This document shows, piece by piece, positions 27,160 to 38,347 of a stretch of DNA of 64,000 nt (position 1 is its first letter; each line of letters opens with the position of its first letter). The notes beneath the pieces are model-generated. The model was not told where the DNA came from. It was given only the letters and a program-made list of their open reading frames with translations, and searched no databases. Source of the DNA: Verrucomicrobiota bacterium (GTDB taxonomy: Bacteria; Verrucomicrobiota; Verrucomicrobiia; Chthoniobacterales; UBA6821); NCBI GenBank assembly GCA_021413925.1, contig JAIOPL010000002.1, forward strand, positions 73,655 to 137,654, written 5' to 3'. Both the position numbers and the translations under genes were made by a program.

Positions 27160-27411
27160 ATGAAGACAACCCTTGAACTCCCGGATGAGCTGTTTCGGCA
27201 GGCGAAGGCACACGCCTCGGCTGGAGGAATATCGCTGAAGATATTCGTTACCGAGGCCCTTGAAATGAAGCTCCGTGCGCAATCTCCCGGCCAGCTTAAA
27301 CCATGGATCAGGCATTTCGGAGCGCTCAGGCATCTGGGGAGTGAGAGGAAGAAAATCGAGCGGCGGATCGCCGAGGAGTTCGATTCTGTCGATTCCAAGG
27401 AATGGAAGTGA
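27160..27411 (+). CDS. VapB-like antitoxin
   Basis: An 83-residue protein. The N-terminal MKTTLELPDELFRQAKAHA is the ribbon-helix-helix type seen in VapB antitoxins for PIN toxins, and the charged C-terminal tail would wrap the toxin. It overlaps the toxin gene by 10 bases, typical of a co-translated pair. Binding to its own promoter is expected for the family. Confidence 0.85.
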   Translation: MKTTLELPDELFRQAKAHASAGGISLKIFVTEALEMKLRAQSPGQLKPWIRHFGALRHLGSERKKIERRIAEEFDSVDSKEWK

Positions 27412-27785
27412 TTCTGGATACAAACGCCCTATCCGCTCTCCTGGACGGGGATCCGGCTATCAGGGGCGTGCTTGAGCAAGCTGGGATGATTTATCTCTCC
27501 CCGGTTGTGCTTGGAGAATATCGCTTCGGCATCCTTGCCTCGCGGTACCGGTCGCAATATGAGCAAGAGCTCGCTCGGATGGAGATGGAAGTTCCCGCGT
27601 TGCCTCTGGACGAGGTCACGGCAAGTCACTACGCCGAGATCCGCCAAGACCTGAAATCAGCAGGATCTCCCATTCCATGGCACGATCTCTGGATCGCTGC
27701 CCAGTGCCGCCAGCACCTGCTGCCAATCCTTTCCCGTGATGTACACTTCGATCAGGTCAAGGGCATTACCCGCATCGGGTGGTAA
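27402..27785 (+). CDS. VapC-like PIN-domain ribonuclease toxin
   Basis: A 127-residue PIN domain with the acidic metal-binding residues in order: Asp6 (LDTNAL), Glu39 (GEYRFGI), Asp95 (HDLWIAA) and Asp113 (SRDVHFD). VapC toxins cleave RNA (often initiator tRNA or rRNA) when the antitoxin is lost. The active site looks intact, so the module is probably functional. Confidence 0.9.
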   Translation: MEVILDTNALSALLDGDPAIRGVLEQAGMIYLSPVVLGEYRFGILASRYRSQYEQELARMEMEVPALPLDEVTASHYAEIRQDLKSAGSPIPWHDLWIAAQCRQHLLPILSRDVHFDQVKGITRIGW

Positions 27786-28390
27786 TACCATCTCCACTCT
27801 TATTCCGGTAGAATCAGCTGGGTCTTTCGGCGATGGGCGTTGTTGTCATCCCTCGGGTTATCTTCAGATAGCCCTCGGTCTTCCGCCTAGCCCATCACCA
27901 AAATTCCTTCGCAAATTCCACCAGACTAATCGCGTAAATGGTATAAGTAGCGGTTTCATTCCGTAAAGCGTTTCATGGAATGAAGATGGGTTTGCGATGG
28001 GGAAGACTCTTTCGCTAGAGCGGTTTCGGTTTTATTTGACGCATGTACATGGGAAGAAATCTCGCGCAAAGACGCAAAGATGGTATGACGAAAAGCTTCA
28101 ATCAAGTGATTCTCTGATTTGAGGGGAGTGCCGATGACGATTCTCTCCGCAACCAATCCTTTGTCTTTTCCTCTGCGTCTCTGCGCCTCTGCGCGAGTCC
28201 TTGTATTTATCGACGGTCCAGATGATCGCCCAAAGAACGACAGATTAAACGCAAGATGCTCTAGAGCGGCCGGTCGCGCCTCTATCCTGATTCAACCCAT
28301 AAAAAAGCCCCGGCCATTTCTGACCGGGGCTCATTTGTTGAACTTTCTAACCCTTGAACCTTTCACTGTTCACCACTAGTCGCTTTGCGA
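27786..28390. other. Intergenic region with hairpins and locally repetitive words
   Basis: No convincing gene. 27832-27896 can fold with outer arms GATGGGC/GCCCATC and inner arms GGGTTATC/GATAGCCC. 28059-28079 (TCGCGCAAAGACGCAAAGA) is matched in inverted orientation by the CTCTGCGTCTCTGCG phrase at about 28168-28194. A terminator for ahcY lies at 28301. A 3' sequence near 27895-27960 loosely resembles 27037-27090, so similar sequence flanks the vapBC pair. Confidence 0.4.
28301..28332 (-). terminator. Terminator of ahcY
   Basis: On the minus strand: stem GAGCCCCGGTCAG / TGGCCGGGGCTT, followed by a T6 tract, about 60 bases after the ahcY stop. Confidence 0.85.
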
Positions 28391-29803
28391 CTAGTAGCGG
28401 TAATGCGCTGGCTTGTAGGGTCCCTCGGCGGAGACGTCGAGGTACTCGGCCTGCTCCTTGGTGAGCTGTGTGAGCTTCACTCCGATCTTATCGAGGTGGA
28501 GGCGGGCAACTTCCTCGTCGAGCTTCTTGGGTAGGACATAGACGCCGGGTTTGTAGGTCTCGCGGTTCTTCCAGAGCTCAAGCTGAGCCAGGGTCTGATT
28601 GCTGAAGCTGGCGCTCATGACGAAGCTGGGATGACCCGTGGCACAGCCAAGATTCACAAGGCGTCCCTCCGCAAGAAGGAAGATCTCGTTGCCGCTCGGG
28701 AAGGTGTACTTATCGACCTGGGGCTTGATGTTGGTGTGCTTGACTGTTTTGTCTGCCTGGAGTTTGTCGACCTCGATCTCATTATCGAAGTGACCGATGT
28801 TGCAGATGATCGCTTGGTCCTTCATGTGCTTCATGTGCTCGAAGCTGATGACGCCAACGTTACCCGTGGTAGTGACATAGATGTCGGCACGACCGAGGGT
28901 ATCCTCAAGCGTTGTGACCTCGTAGCCTTCCATCGCAGCCTGGAGGGCATTGATCGGATCGATCTCAGTGATAATAACGCGTGCTCCCTGTCCGCGGAGC
29001 GATTGGGCACTACCCTTGCCGACATCGCCGTAGCCACAGATGACGGCGACTTTGCCGGAGATCATGACGTCGATGGCGCGGTTCAGTCCGTCGACCAGCG
29101 AGTGGCGGCAACCATAGAGGTTGTCGAACTTCGACTTGGTGACGGAGTCGTTCACGTTGAAGGCAGGAACGAGTAGTTTGCCCTTCTCGTGGAGCTTGTA
29201 GAGACGATGGACACCGGTGGTAGTCTCCTCGGAGACGCCGCGCCATTCCTTGACCATATCGTGCCAGCGGGTCGGGTTCTCTTTGTAGACCTGTTTGAGG
29301 AGGTCCTTGATGACCTGCTCTTCGTGATTGCCAGAGGGGGTATTGACCCAGTCATCACCATCCTCGAGCTCGTAGCCCTTGTGAAGCAGGAGTGTTACGT
29401 CACCGCCGTCATCGACAACCATCTGGGGGCCCTTGCCGCCATCGAAGGAGATGGCTTTGTAGGTGCACCACCAATATTCCTCGAGGCTCTCGCCCTTCCA
29501 TGCGAAGACAGGAACGCCGGTGACGGCGATCGCCGCTGCGGCCTGATCTTGGGTCGAGAAGATGTTACAGCTGGCCCAGCGTACATCGGCTCCGAGCTCG
29601 GTGAGAGTCTCGATCAAGACCGCCGTCTGGATAGTCATGTGGAGCGAACCGGTGATGCGGACGCCCTTAAGTGGCTTCTCCTGTGCGTACTTTTTTCTTA
29701 TCGACATGAGACCGGGCATCTCCTGCTCGGCGATGATGATCTCCTTGCGGCCCCATTCGGCTAGTGTGATGTCGGCTACTTTGTAATCGGTGGTGTTGGT
29801 CAT
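28391..29803 (-). CDS. ahcY: S-adenosylhomocysteine hydrolase
   Basis: A 470-residue enzyme that splits S-adenosylhomocysteine to adenosine and homocysteine. The NAD-binding loop [15 protein letters not shown] (about residue 255), [16 protein letters not shown], and the C-terminal KPAHYRY tail that completes the neighbouring active site are all present. Length is normal for the long bacterial type. It lies 45 bases downstream of metK on the same strand, so both halves of the methyl cycle are likely co-transcribed, and a SahR-like regulator gene is divergent to the pair. Confidence 0.97.
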   Translation of the reverse strand: MTNTTDYKVADITLAEWGRKEIIIAEQEMPGLMSIRKKYAQEKPLKGVRITGSLHMTIQTAVLIETLTELGADVRWASCNIFSTQDQAAAAIAVTGVPVFAWKGESLEEYWWCTYKAISFDGGKGPQMVVDDGGDVTLLLHKGYELEDGDDWVNTPSGNHEEQVIKDLLKQVYKENPTRWHDMVKEWRGVSEETTTGVHRLYKLHEKGKLLVPAFNVNDSVTKSKFDNLYGCRHSLVDGLNRAIDVMISGKVAVICGYGDVGKGSAQSLRGQGARVIITEIDPINALQAAMEGYEVTTLEDTLGRADIYVTTTGNVGVISFEHMKHMKDQAIICNIGHFDNEIEVDKLQADKTVKHTNIKPQVDKYTFPSGNEIFLLAEGRLVNLGCATGHPSFVMSASFSNQTLAQLELWKNRETYKPGVYVLPKKLDEEVARLHLDKIGVKLTQLTKEQAEYLDVSAEGPYKPAHYRY

Positions 29804-29848
29804 GATTTTAGGAATTTGGTGATCGGATCTAGGTAATGGGTGATTGGG

Positions 29849-31063
29849 TTATTTGAGTTTGGCGGCTGAAAGAGCAGCCTTCTTGAGAGCAACGGCTTTG
29901 TCGGTCTTCTCCCAGGTGATGTCGGAGTCACTCTTGCCGAAGTGACCGTAGTTCGTGGTCTTGGAGTAGATCGGGCGGCGCAGCTTGAGCTGGCTGATGA
30001 TTTCGGAGGGCTTGAAGCCGAAGGTCTTCTTCACGGCTACCTCGATGGCCTCCTCGGGAACAGTGGCAGTTCCGAAGGTGTCGATGTGGATCGAGACGGG
30101 ATCAGGATGACCGATCGCGTAGGCGAACTGCACCTCGCAGCGCGCGGCAAGGCCGGCGGCAACTACGTTCTTGGCAACATAGCGGCCCATGTAGGCGGCC
30201 GAGCGGTCGACCTTCGTGGGATCTTTCCCAGAGAAGGCTCCACCCCCATGCCGTCCCATTCCGCCATAGGTGTCGACGATGATCTTGCGGCCGGTGAGGC
30301 CGGTGTCCCCCTGAGGACCGCCGATAACAAATCGGCCGGTCGGGTTGATCAGGAACTCGGTCTTCTTGGTGAGCATCTTGGCGGGCAGGACCTTGCGGAT
30401 GACTTTCTCGATGCAGAACTTCTCGATCTCCTTGTGTGAGATTCCCTCGGCGTGTTGGGTTGAAATGACCACGTTCACGATGCGGGTCGGCTTCCCGTCG
30501 ACATACTCGACGGAGACCTGACTCTTCGCGTCGGGGCGGAGCCACTTGGCCGCGCCGCTCTTGCGGAGGCGTGTGAGTTCACTACCAAGGCGGTGGGCAT
30601 ACATGATCGGAGCGGGCATCAGCTCTGGAGTCTCGTCGCACGCATAGCCGAACATGAGACCCTGGTCGCCGGCACCCTGCTCGGCGGTCTTCTTGCCCGT
30701 GGCCTTCTTCGCATCGACACCCTGGGCGATGTCGGGGCTCTGCGACGTGATGATGTTGTTGATGAAGACGGTGTCGGCATGGAAGACATCATCGTCATGG
30801 TGATATCCGATCTCTCGGATCGCATCGCGGACGATCTTTCCAAGATTGAGAGCGGATTCGAGGGGCTTATTCTTGAGTTTGGGAACCGTGATCTCCCCAC
30901 CGATCACGACGATGTTGCTCTTGGCATAGGTCTCGCAGGCGACTCTGCTGCTGGGATCCAGCGCCAGGCAGGCATCGAGGATGGCATCAGAAATGGTGTC
31001 GCAAACTTTGTCGGGATGGCCTTCGCCGACGGATTCAGAGGAGAAGATGTAGCTGCGTGACAT
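29849..31063 (-). CDS. metK: S-adenosylmethionine synthase
   Basis: A 404-residue enzyme making S-adenosylmethionine from methionine and ATP. Signature motifs are GEGHPDK (near residue 12), [12 protein letters not shown] and [16 protein letters not shown]. The ATG at 31063 gives the usual [19 protein letters not shown] start; an in-frame ATG at 31096 would add 11 residues. It is transcribed away from the SahR-like gene at 31151, with only about 87 bases between the two starts, including a palindrome. Confidence 0.97.
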   Translation of the reverse strand: MSRSYIFSSESVGEGHPDKVCDTISDAILDACLALDPSSRVACETYAKSNIVVIGGEITVPKLKNKPLESALNLGKIVRDAIREIGYHHDDDVFHADTVFINNIITSQSPDIAQGVDAKKATGKKTAEQGAGDQGLMFGYACDETPELMPAPIMYAHRLGSELTRLRKSGAAKWLRPDAKSQVSVEYVDGKPTRIVNVVISTQHAEGISHKEIEKFCIEKVIRKVLPAKMLTKKTEFLINPTGRFVIGGPQGDTGLTGRKIIVDTYGGMGRHGGGAFSGKDPTKVDRSAAYMGRYVAKNVVAAGLAARCEVQFAYAIGHPDPVSIHIDTFGTATVPEEAIEVAVKKTFGFKPSEIISQLKLRRPIYSKTTNYGHFGKSDSDITWEKTDKAVALKKAALSAAKLK

Positions 31064-31132
31064 GGGATCGTGGGGTTGGAGTTTCTTGTTTTCCAAGCAG
31101 AGCAGGCAGAGAGCTGCCGGCTTTACTTATGA

Positions 31133-31150
31133 AGATATATGTATATGTCT
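31133..31150. promoter_or_regulatory. Candidate SahR operator
   Basis: The 18-base imperfect palindrome AGATATATGTATATGTCT (14 of 18 positions symmetric) lies between divergent metK and the ArsR-methyltransferase gene and ends directly before that gene's ATG at 31151. Dyads of this size and position are typical for ArsR-family repressors. Confidence 0.6.
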
Positions 31151-32080
31151 ATGGGTGTGGCGTCAATCCTCCAATCCCTCCGCGCTCTCTCCGAGCCGAC
31201 CCGTCTGCGTCTGCTGGCACTTCTGCTTGAGGAGGAGCTCTCGGTGGCAGAGCTGCAGGAGGCTCTCGGGATGGGGCAATCACGTATCTCGGCCAGTCTG
31301 GGAATGCTTCGCCGTCAGGGTCTCGTCCTCGATCGTCGTGTCGGGAAGAATATCTATTACACCGCCGTAGTTTCGGCGATCGCCCCGCTCCGAGATGCCG
31401 TCACTGCTGCGGTTTCCGAGCTTCCCGAGGGTGAACGCGATCGTCACGCGCTCCAACTCGTGCTTAACAAACGACGGGACCGCGCGGCCGATTACTTTGA
31501 CAAGCTCGCCGGAAAGTTCGGTCGCACCTACGTTCCCGGCCGCTCCTGGCAGGCGCTTGCCCATGGTCTTCTGCGCCTCATGCCGCCCATGGTCATCGCC
31601 GACATGGGGGCAGGGGAGGGAACGCTCTCACAGCTTCTGGCCCGCACTGCCAAGCAAGTCATTGCGATCGATAACTCACCCAAGATGGTCGAATACGGTG
31701 CACGCATCGCGACGGAAAATGGCTATGCCAATCTGGAATACCGGCTCGGGGATCTCGAGGAGCCACCGGTCGAATCAGGCTCGGTCGATGTGGTCCTCTT
31801 CAGCCAGGCCCTCCATCATGCCGCGCGTCCGCAGCGTGCTGTGGAAAGTGCTTTCAGGATCCTCAAGCCGGGAGGGCGAATCCTCATCCTTGATCTGGCC
31901 AGCCATACCTATGAGCAGGCCAAGGAACTCTATGCTCATGTCTGGCTTGGCTTCTCCGGCGTGGAGCTTCACTCCATGCTAGAGAAAGTCGGCTTCACCG
32001 ACCTCGAGGTGAGCATTGTGGCCCGCGAACAGCAGGCCCCGAACTTCCAGACGATTCTGGCGACGGGTAGCAAGAATTAA
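31151..32080 (+). CDS. sahR: SahR-like ArsR-family regulator with SAM-methyltransferase-type sensor domain
   Basis: A 309-residue protein. Residues 3-75 are an ArsR winged helix-turn-helix (LRALSEPTRLRLLALL, ELSVAELQEALGMGQSRIS). Residues about 140-260 are a class I methyltransferase fold with motif I ADMGAGEGTLS near 150 and AIDNSPKMVEYG next. In Proteobacteria, SahR has this architecture, senses S-adenosylhomocysteine with the methyltransferase-like domain and represses ahcY, metK and other SAM-cycle genes. The divergent metK-ahcY pair makes the same role likely here. Start codons at 31139 and 31145 are also in frame but overlap the palindrome. An active methyltransferase is the alternative. 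Confidence 0.75.
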   Translation: MGVASILQSLRALSEPTRLRLLALLLEEELSVAELQEALGMGQSRISASLGMLRRQGLVLDRRVGKNIYYTAVVSAIAPLRDAVTAAVSELPEGERDRHALQLVLNKRRDRAADYFDKLAGKFGRTYVPGRSWQALAHGLLRLMPPMVIADMGAGEGTLSQLLARTAKQVIAIDNSPKMVEYGARIATENGYANLEYRLGDLEEPPVESGSVDVVLFSQALHHAARPQRAVESAFRILKPGGRILILDLASHTYEQAKELYAHVWLGFSGVELHSMLEKVGFTDLEVSIVAREQQAPNFQTILATGSKN

Positions 32081-32089
32081 CAGGAAAAC

Positions 32090-32108
32090 TCACAGGGATA
32101 AAGGGGAT
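32090..32108 (+). repeat. CACAGGGATAAAGGGGAT repeat, copy 1
   Basis: An exact 19-base match (with a leading T) to the copy at 33106-33124 and to the reverse complement at 33168-33186. It begins 10 bases after the sahR stop codon. Confidence 0.85.
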
Positions 32109-32240
32109 GCCAAAATATCCCGTGGAGGTACAGAGACATGTTGGTTACAGCTCCCCTCGCACAAATGCTCGTTTCTTTGCGAGGTCTATCAGACCTACAG
32201 ACTAAACTGCTAACAGACTTGCTGGCTTGTTGAGCCAGCT

Positions 32241-32597
32241 TCAACGCTTCTTCAGCGGCTTCTCGAGTGCCTCGGCGCGGAGTTGGCTCAAGGCATCTGC
32301 CCAATCCGTATGAGAATCACCGGCCCAGTCCATTTTCTGACGGCGTTCCGCAATGAAGTAGGCGCGTAGGGCGATATCGTCGTGGGAGATCACCGGTTCC
32401 TTGGCGGATGTTTTGTGATCCACTGTGAATGATGGGGCCAGCTTGGAAGTGATTTTCCCCGCCGTACGCTTGTTTCGAGTAGTTGCCTTTGATTTCACAG
32501 CTGCGGCACCCTTGGACAAAGCAGCCGTTGTAGGAGTGAGTTTTTTAACCGATGCGGTCGGTGCTGAATTGGCGGATGAGGATTTTTTAGTAGCCAT
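32241..32597 (-). CDS. DUF2934 protein with Lys/Ala-rich N-terminus
   Basis: A 118-residue protein. Residues 1-60 are Lys/Ala/Thr/Ser-rich like a histone-H1-type or nucleic-acid-binding tail. Residues about 72-110 (IALRAYFIAERRQ, then W..AL..LRAEAL) match DUF2934, a short helical domain of unknown function common in soil bacteria. Stands alone, between two + strand genes. Confidence 0.75.
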   Translation of the reverse strand: MATKKSSSANSAPTASVKKLTPTTAALSKGAAAVKSKATTRNKRTAGKITSKLAPSFTVDHKTSAKEPVISHDDIALRAYFIAERRQKMDWAGDSHTDWADALSQLRAEALEKPLKKR

Positions 32598-32691
32598 AGT
32601 TACTCCCTGAAAGCAAAGAGTATGCCGATGTAGGGAGGCGTCGAAGGATTTTTTCTGCCAATTTCGTCACATTGGGATGTACCATGCACCT

Positions 32692-33117
32692 ATGAAGGAA
32701 TTTCTTATTCGTTGGTTCATAACGACTCTCGCCGTCATGGGGGCCTCCCATATCGTACCAGGGATCTCCTACAGCTCCACGGAGACTCTTATAGGGGCAG
32801 CGTTGCTTCTTGGGATTATCAATGCGTTGGTGAGGCCCGTTCTACTTCTGCTGAGCCTCCCCTTCATTATCGTCACCATGGGATTCTTTATCCTAGTGAT
32901 CAATGCGCTCTTACTCCTCTTTGTCTCCGCTGTGGTTCCCGGATTCCATGTTGAAGGCTTCTGGAGTGCTCTTTTTGCGGGAATCATCATCGGAATGATC
33001 AGCTGGATCCTGAGCTGCTTCTTCCGTGCAAGTGATGGGCGCGTCTATCCCGTCACTCACCATCAGCAGATGAAGAAGGTGGAGGGGCGGGTTGTCTCGG
33101 AAGATTCACAGGGATAA
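32692..33117 (+). CDS. PF04020-type (phage holin IV/YvlD-like) membrane protein
   Basis: A 141-residue protein with four membrane helices. The family signature words NALVRPVLLLLSLPFIIVTMG and NALLLLFVSAVVPGFHV are clear. Despite the 'holin' name most members are chromosomal, envelope-stress-linked proteins, not phage genes. The ATG at 32692 fits better than 32677. Its last codons and TAA stop are formed by copy 2 of the CACAGGGATAAAGGGGAT repeat. Confidence 0.88.
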   Translation: MKEFLIRWFITTLAVMGASHIVPGISYSSTETLIGAALLLGIINALVRPVLLLLSLPFIIVTMGFFILVINALLLLFVSAVVPGFHVEGFWSALFAGIIIGMISWILSCFFRASDGRVYPVTHHQQMKKVEGRVVSEDSQG

Positions 33118-33186
33118 AGGGGATAAAAGGGATGGGATGATTCCTTGGACATTTACTTATCTTATTCATCCCCTTTATCCCTGTGA
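33106..33186. repeat. Inverted pair of the CACAGGGATAAAGGGGAT repeat (copies 2 and 3)
   Basis: 33106-33124 and the reverse complement at 33168-33186 are perfect 19-base arms around a 43-base loop. The left arm carries the stop codon of the membrane protein (TAA at 33115-33117). The right arm carries the GTG start of trpF (33183-33185). The hairpin could end transcription or block trpF translation. Confidence 0.8.
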
Positions 33187-33860
33187 GCCATTCCCGAGTT
33201 ATTCCCTTCTTCGACCAGAAGCCTGCGGCGCCGAAGATCTGCGGAATTACCTCTTCTGAGGATGCCATTCGGACGATTGAGTCAGGAGCTGGAGCCTTGG
33301 GATTCAATTTCTATCCACCCTCTCCTCGCTCCATTCCCGAGGAGGCTGATCTATCTTGGATCGCAAAGCTCAAGAAAGACTATCCCGATATTGCTCTTGT
33401 GGCGGTGGTTGTGAATCCCGAGGAGAGCCTACTTGCACGCCTCCGCGAGGCCCTCTGCTTCGATGCCATTCAGTTTCACGGGGACGAGTCCCCTGAGTTC
33501 TGCGCTACTGAGGGAGCCCGATTTCCTTACTGGATCAAGGCTCTGCGGATTCGCTCGGAAGCGGACCTTGAGGAGGCGACCGCTTTTGAAACCCCTTGGC
33601 TCCTTCTCGATGCCGCTGTTCCAGGAACCTACGGAGGGAGCGGTCATACCATTGATTGGAGACTGGCCTGCCGCTTTGTTGGGGACCATCCCGAGAAGCA
33701 AGTGATCCTTGCCGGAGGGCTCACTCCCGACAATGTGAACGGCGCCATCGCACAAGTGCATCCCCATGCCGTCGATGTCGCCAGTGGTGTCGAATCAGCT
33801 CCCCGCGCCAAGGACCCAGAAAAGGTGAGTGCGTTCATAGCGAATGCCATGAATGGTTGA
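33183..33860 (+). CDS. trpF: Phosphoribosylanthranilate isomerase
   Basis: A 225-residue TIM-barrel enzyme of tryptophan synthesis. PKICGIT (residues 17-23) holds the catalytic Cys. Also present are GALGFNFYPPSPRS, the FDAIQFHGDESPE word, LLDAAVPGTYGGSGHTIDW with the catalytic Asp region, and ILAGGLTPDNV and VDVASGVE phosphate-binding loops. No other trp gene is nearby. The only plausible start before the KICG motif is the GTG at 33183, which lies inside a dispersed repeat. Confidence 0.94.
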   Translation: MSHSRVIPFFDQKPAAPKICGITSSEDAIRTIESGAGALGFNFYPPSPRSIPEEADLSWIAKLKKDYPDIALVAVVVNPEESLLARLREALCFDAIQFHGDESPEFCATEGARFPYWIKALRIRSEADLEEATAFETPWLLLDAAVPGTYGGSGHTIDWRLACRFVGDHPEKQVILAGGLTPDNVNGAIAQVHPHAVDVASGVESAPRAKDPEKVSAFIANAMNG

Positions 33861-33909
33861 AGCGTGAAAGTGTTAAAATAGTTACACAAAGAAGAGGCTC
33901 TACCTTTGA

Positions 33910-35085
<1,176 letters not shown>

Positions 35086-35162
35086 AGCAGATCTGAGAGA
35101 GAGTGCCTTCAGTCGGCCGGAAATTTCTTGCCAAAGAGACCGCATGGAAGGCAATTTCCTTC

Positions 35163-36722
<1,560 letters not shown>

Positions 36723-36751
36723 TTGTCTTCTAGCAGCCGCCCTGCGGCGGA

Positions 36752-37771
36752 TTACCAGCCTAGAATCAATGCGAAAACCAGAGGTGCGACGATCGAGGCG
36801 TCCGACTCGATGATGTGCTTGGGTGTATTGATGCCGAGCTTGCCCCAAGTGATCTTCTCATTCGGGACGGCGCCGGAGTAGCTGCCGTAGCTTGTGGTGG
36901 AATCGCTGATCTGGCAGAAATAGCCCCAGAGCGGAATCTCGGGACGCTGGAGATCCTGATGGAGCATCGGGACCACGCAAATCGGGAAATCACCGGCGAT
37001 GCCGCCACCGATCTGGAAAAATCCGATGGAGCCGTCCGGGGAGCCGGCATGCCGGCCAGTTCCCGCACTTGCCGTGAGTGGCTTCGAGTTCTTCGTGTAC
37101 CAGTCAGCGAGCGCAATCATGTACTCGATGCCTGTGCGGACGGTATGGACATTCTTCACATCGCCGCTGATGACGTGTCCGGCAAACATATTGCCTAGCG
37201 TGGAGTCCTCCCAGCCCGGGACGAACATCGGGAGGTTTTTCTTGGCGGCCTCCATCAGCCAGCTATTTTTCGGGTCGATCTGATACTCGAGCTTCCCGCT
37301 CAGTAGGATGCGGTACATGAACTCGTGTGGGAAGAGGCGCTCACCCTTCTTGTCAGCGGCTTCCCACTCCTGAAGGACGGCCGATTCGATCCGGCGCATT
37401 GCCTCCATCTCGGGGATGCAGGTGTCGGTGACGCGGTTCATGTGACGCTCCAGAAGGGCCACCTCGTCAGCGCCTGTAAGATCACGGTAGTTCGGCACGC
37501 GCTCGTAGAAATCGTGGGCGACGAGATTAAACACATCTTCCTCCAGATTCGCCCCCGTGCAGCAGATGGCGTGGACCTTGTCCTGGCGGATCATCTCCGC
37601 AAGTGAGAGTCCCAGCTCCGCAGTGCTCATTGCTCCGGCGATCGTCATGAACATGGAACCACCCTTGTCGAGGTGGGCGGTGTAGCTGTGGGCCGCATCC
37701 TTCAGTGCGGCGGCATTGAAGTGACGGTAGTGATGCTCGATGAAGTTGGAGATGGGGCCGGAAGTGGACAT
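36752..37771 (-). CDS. Deoxyhypusine-synthase-like enzyme (possible homospermidine synthase)
   Basis: A 339-residue protein of the DHS family with GGSMFMTIAGAMSTAELG (NAD/substrate loop), DSTLGNMFAGH, ASAGTGRHAGSPDGSIGFFQIGGG-type core words and ITWGKLG near the end, where Lys311 matches the Lys that forms the enzyme-imine intermediate in eukaryotic DHS. Bacteria have no eIF5A, so the protein substrate is absent; bacterial relatives are thought to act on polyamines, e.g. making homospermidine. Its end is convergent with guaB, with a short GC hairpin at 36737-36750 between. Confidence 0.85.
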   Translation of the reverse strand: MSTSGPISNFIEHHYRHFNAAALKDAAHSYTAHLDKGGSMFMTIAGAMSTAELGLSLAEMIRQDKVHAICCTGANLEEDVFNLVAHDFYERVPNYRDLTGADEVALLERHMNRVTDTCIPEMEAMRRIESAVLQEWEAADKKGERLFPHEFMYRILLSGKLEYQIDPKNSWLMEAAKKNLPMFVPGWEDSTLGNMFAGHVISGDVKNVHTVRTGIEYMIALADWYTKNSKPLTASAGTGRHAGSPDGSIGFFQIGGGIAGDFPICVVPMLHQDLQRPEIPLWGYFCQISDSTTSYGSYSGAVPNEKITWGKLGINTPKHIIESDASIVAPLVFALILGW

Positions 37772-37805
37772 GGTGCTGAAAGAATTGGTGAAGAATGATG
37801 AAACC

Positions 37806-37822
37806 TGAAACTTGAAACCTGA
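37806..37822. repeat. TGAAACTTGAAACCTGA repeat, copy 1
   Basis: An exact 17-base match to 57022-57038, embedded in similar words (GAAACCTGAAACTTG...) just upstream of the DHS-like gene. Confidence 0.8.
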
Positions 37823-37873
37823 AGAAGCCGTAAATTACGCAATGATCGATCCCCGAAGACAGGCGACTAAATC

Positions 37874-37904
37874 AAAAGGCCGCACCGGTTGCCCGGCGCG
37901 GCCT
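37874..37904 (-). terminator. Terminator of the entericidin-like gene
   Basis: On the minus strand, AGGCCGC and GCGGCCT arms enclose a CCGG-rich loop and are followed by TTTT. Confidence 0.75.
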
Positions 37905-37931
37905 CTAAAATTAACAATACTACTGGAGAAA

Positions 37932-38084
37932 TCAGTTATTGATCTTCTGCTCGACCTTGTTGGCGGCCTTGGTCACGTCGCGACCTGCAGCGCTGACATC
38001 CTGACCAACACCACTGACGGTATGGCAAGCGGAGAGCGAAAAGGCGGCGATGGCAACGAGGGCTAATGAGAATAGGTGTTTCAT
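37932..38084 (-). CDS. Entericidin A/B-like small lipoprotein
   Basis: A 50-residue protein. The type II signal peptide is MKHLFSLALVAIAAFSLSAC (lipobox LSAC, Cys20). The short mature part, HTVSGVGQDVSAAGRDVTKA, then KVEQKI, has the G.GxDv..aG..i..aa pattern of entericidins. In E. coli, EcnA/EcnB are an antidote/toxin pair of membrane lipoproteins. Only one copy is here, so the pairing is not conserved. A terminator follows at 37874. Confidence 0.88.
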   Translation of the reverse strand: MKHLFSLALVAIAAFSLSACHTVSGVGQDVSAAGRDVTKAANKVEQKINN

Positions 38085-38170
38085 AGATTTCTACGAATGC
38101 CAAAAATCCTCTCATCTGTCGATCCGAAGAACGTTCTGTCTCTGTAAAAGTTGTGAGTAACTGTGAGGGG

Positions 38171-38189
38171 GGCGGGGGGGCGGAATCGA
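38171..38189 (+). repeat. Candidate distal attachment site (partial tRNA-Cys copy)
   Basis: Matches the tRNA-Cys 3' acceptor/T-arm sequence at 43271-43288 in the same orientation, apart from one extra base and one substitution. Confidence 0.45.
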
Positions 38190-38190
38190 T

Positions 38191-38225
38191 AAAGCCCATG
38201 CCTGTAAAAGGGCAGGGGCTTTTTT
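38191..38225 (+). terminator. Terminator-like hairpin without an obvious upstream gene
   Basis: AGCCC.TGCC and GGCAGGGGCT arms around TGTAAAAG, then TTTTTT. No + strand gene precedes it, so it may end a small RNA or be a fossil of the island edge. Confidence 0.55.
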
Positions 38226-38303
38226 GCTACTCCCACTTTCGATCCGCAAACCATGTTTCAGGCGGTATCTTTGATTCTCTTCTTAATTAAAATAATGGCA
38301 AAT

Positions 38304-38347
38304 ATAGTTTGCATTATATTAATATATATACCATTAATATAAACTAT
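38304..38347. promoter_or_regulatory. Candidate operator/promoter of the first hipBA module
   Basis: A very AT-rich stretch with outer arms ATAGTTT (38304-38310) and AAACTAT (38341-38347, overlapping the hipB ATG) and an inner ATATTAATATAT palindrome. HipB proteins usually autorepress through such dyads. Confidence 0.5.

Noticed and set aside
28119-28379. 86-residue + strand frame
   Set aside because: Spans the repeated CTCTGCG phrase and the ahcY terminator; no motif.
31064-31138. SAM riboswitch before metK
   Set aside because: The gap is too short and no matching stems are visible; the palindrome and SahR-like gene explain control better.
32692-33117. Prophage holin
   Set aside because: PF04020 members are mostly chromosomal; no phage gene is nearby.
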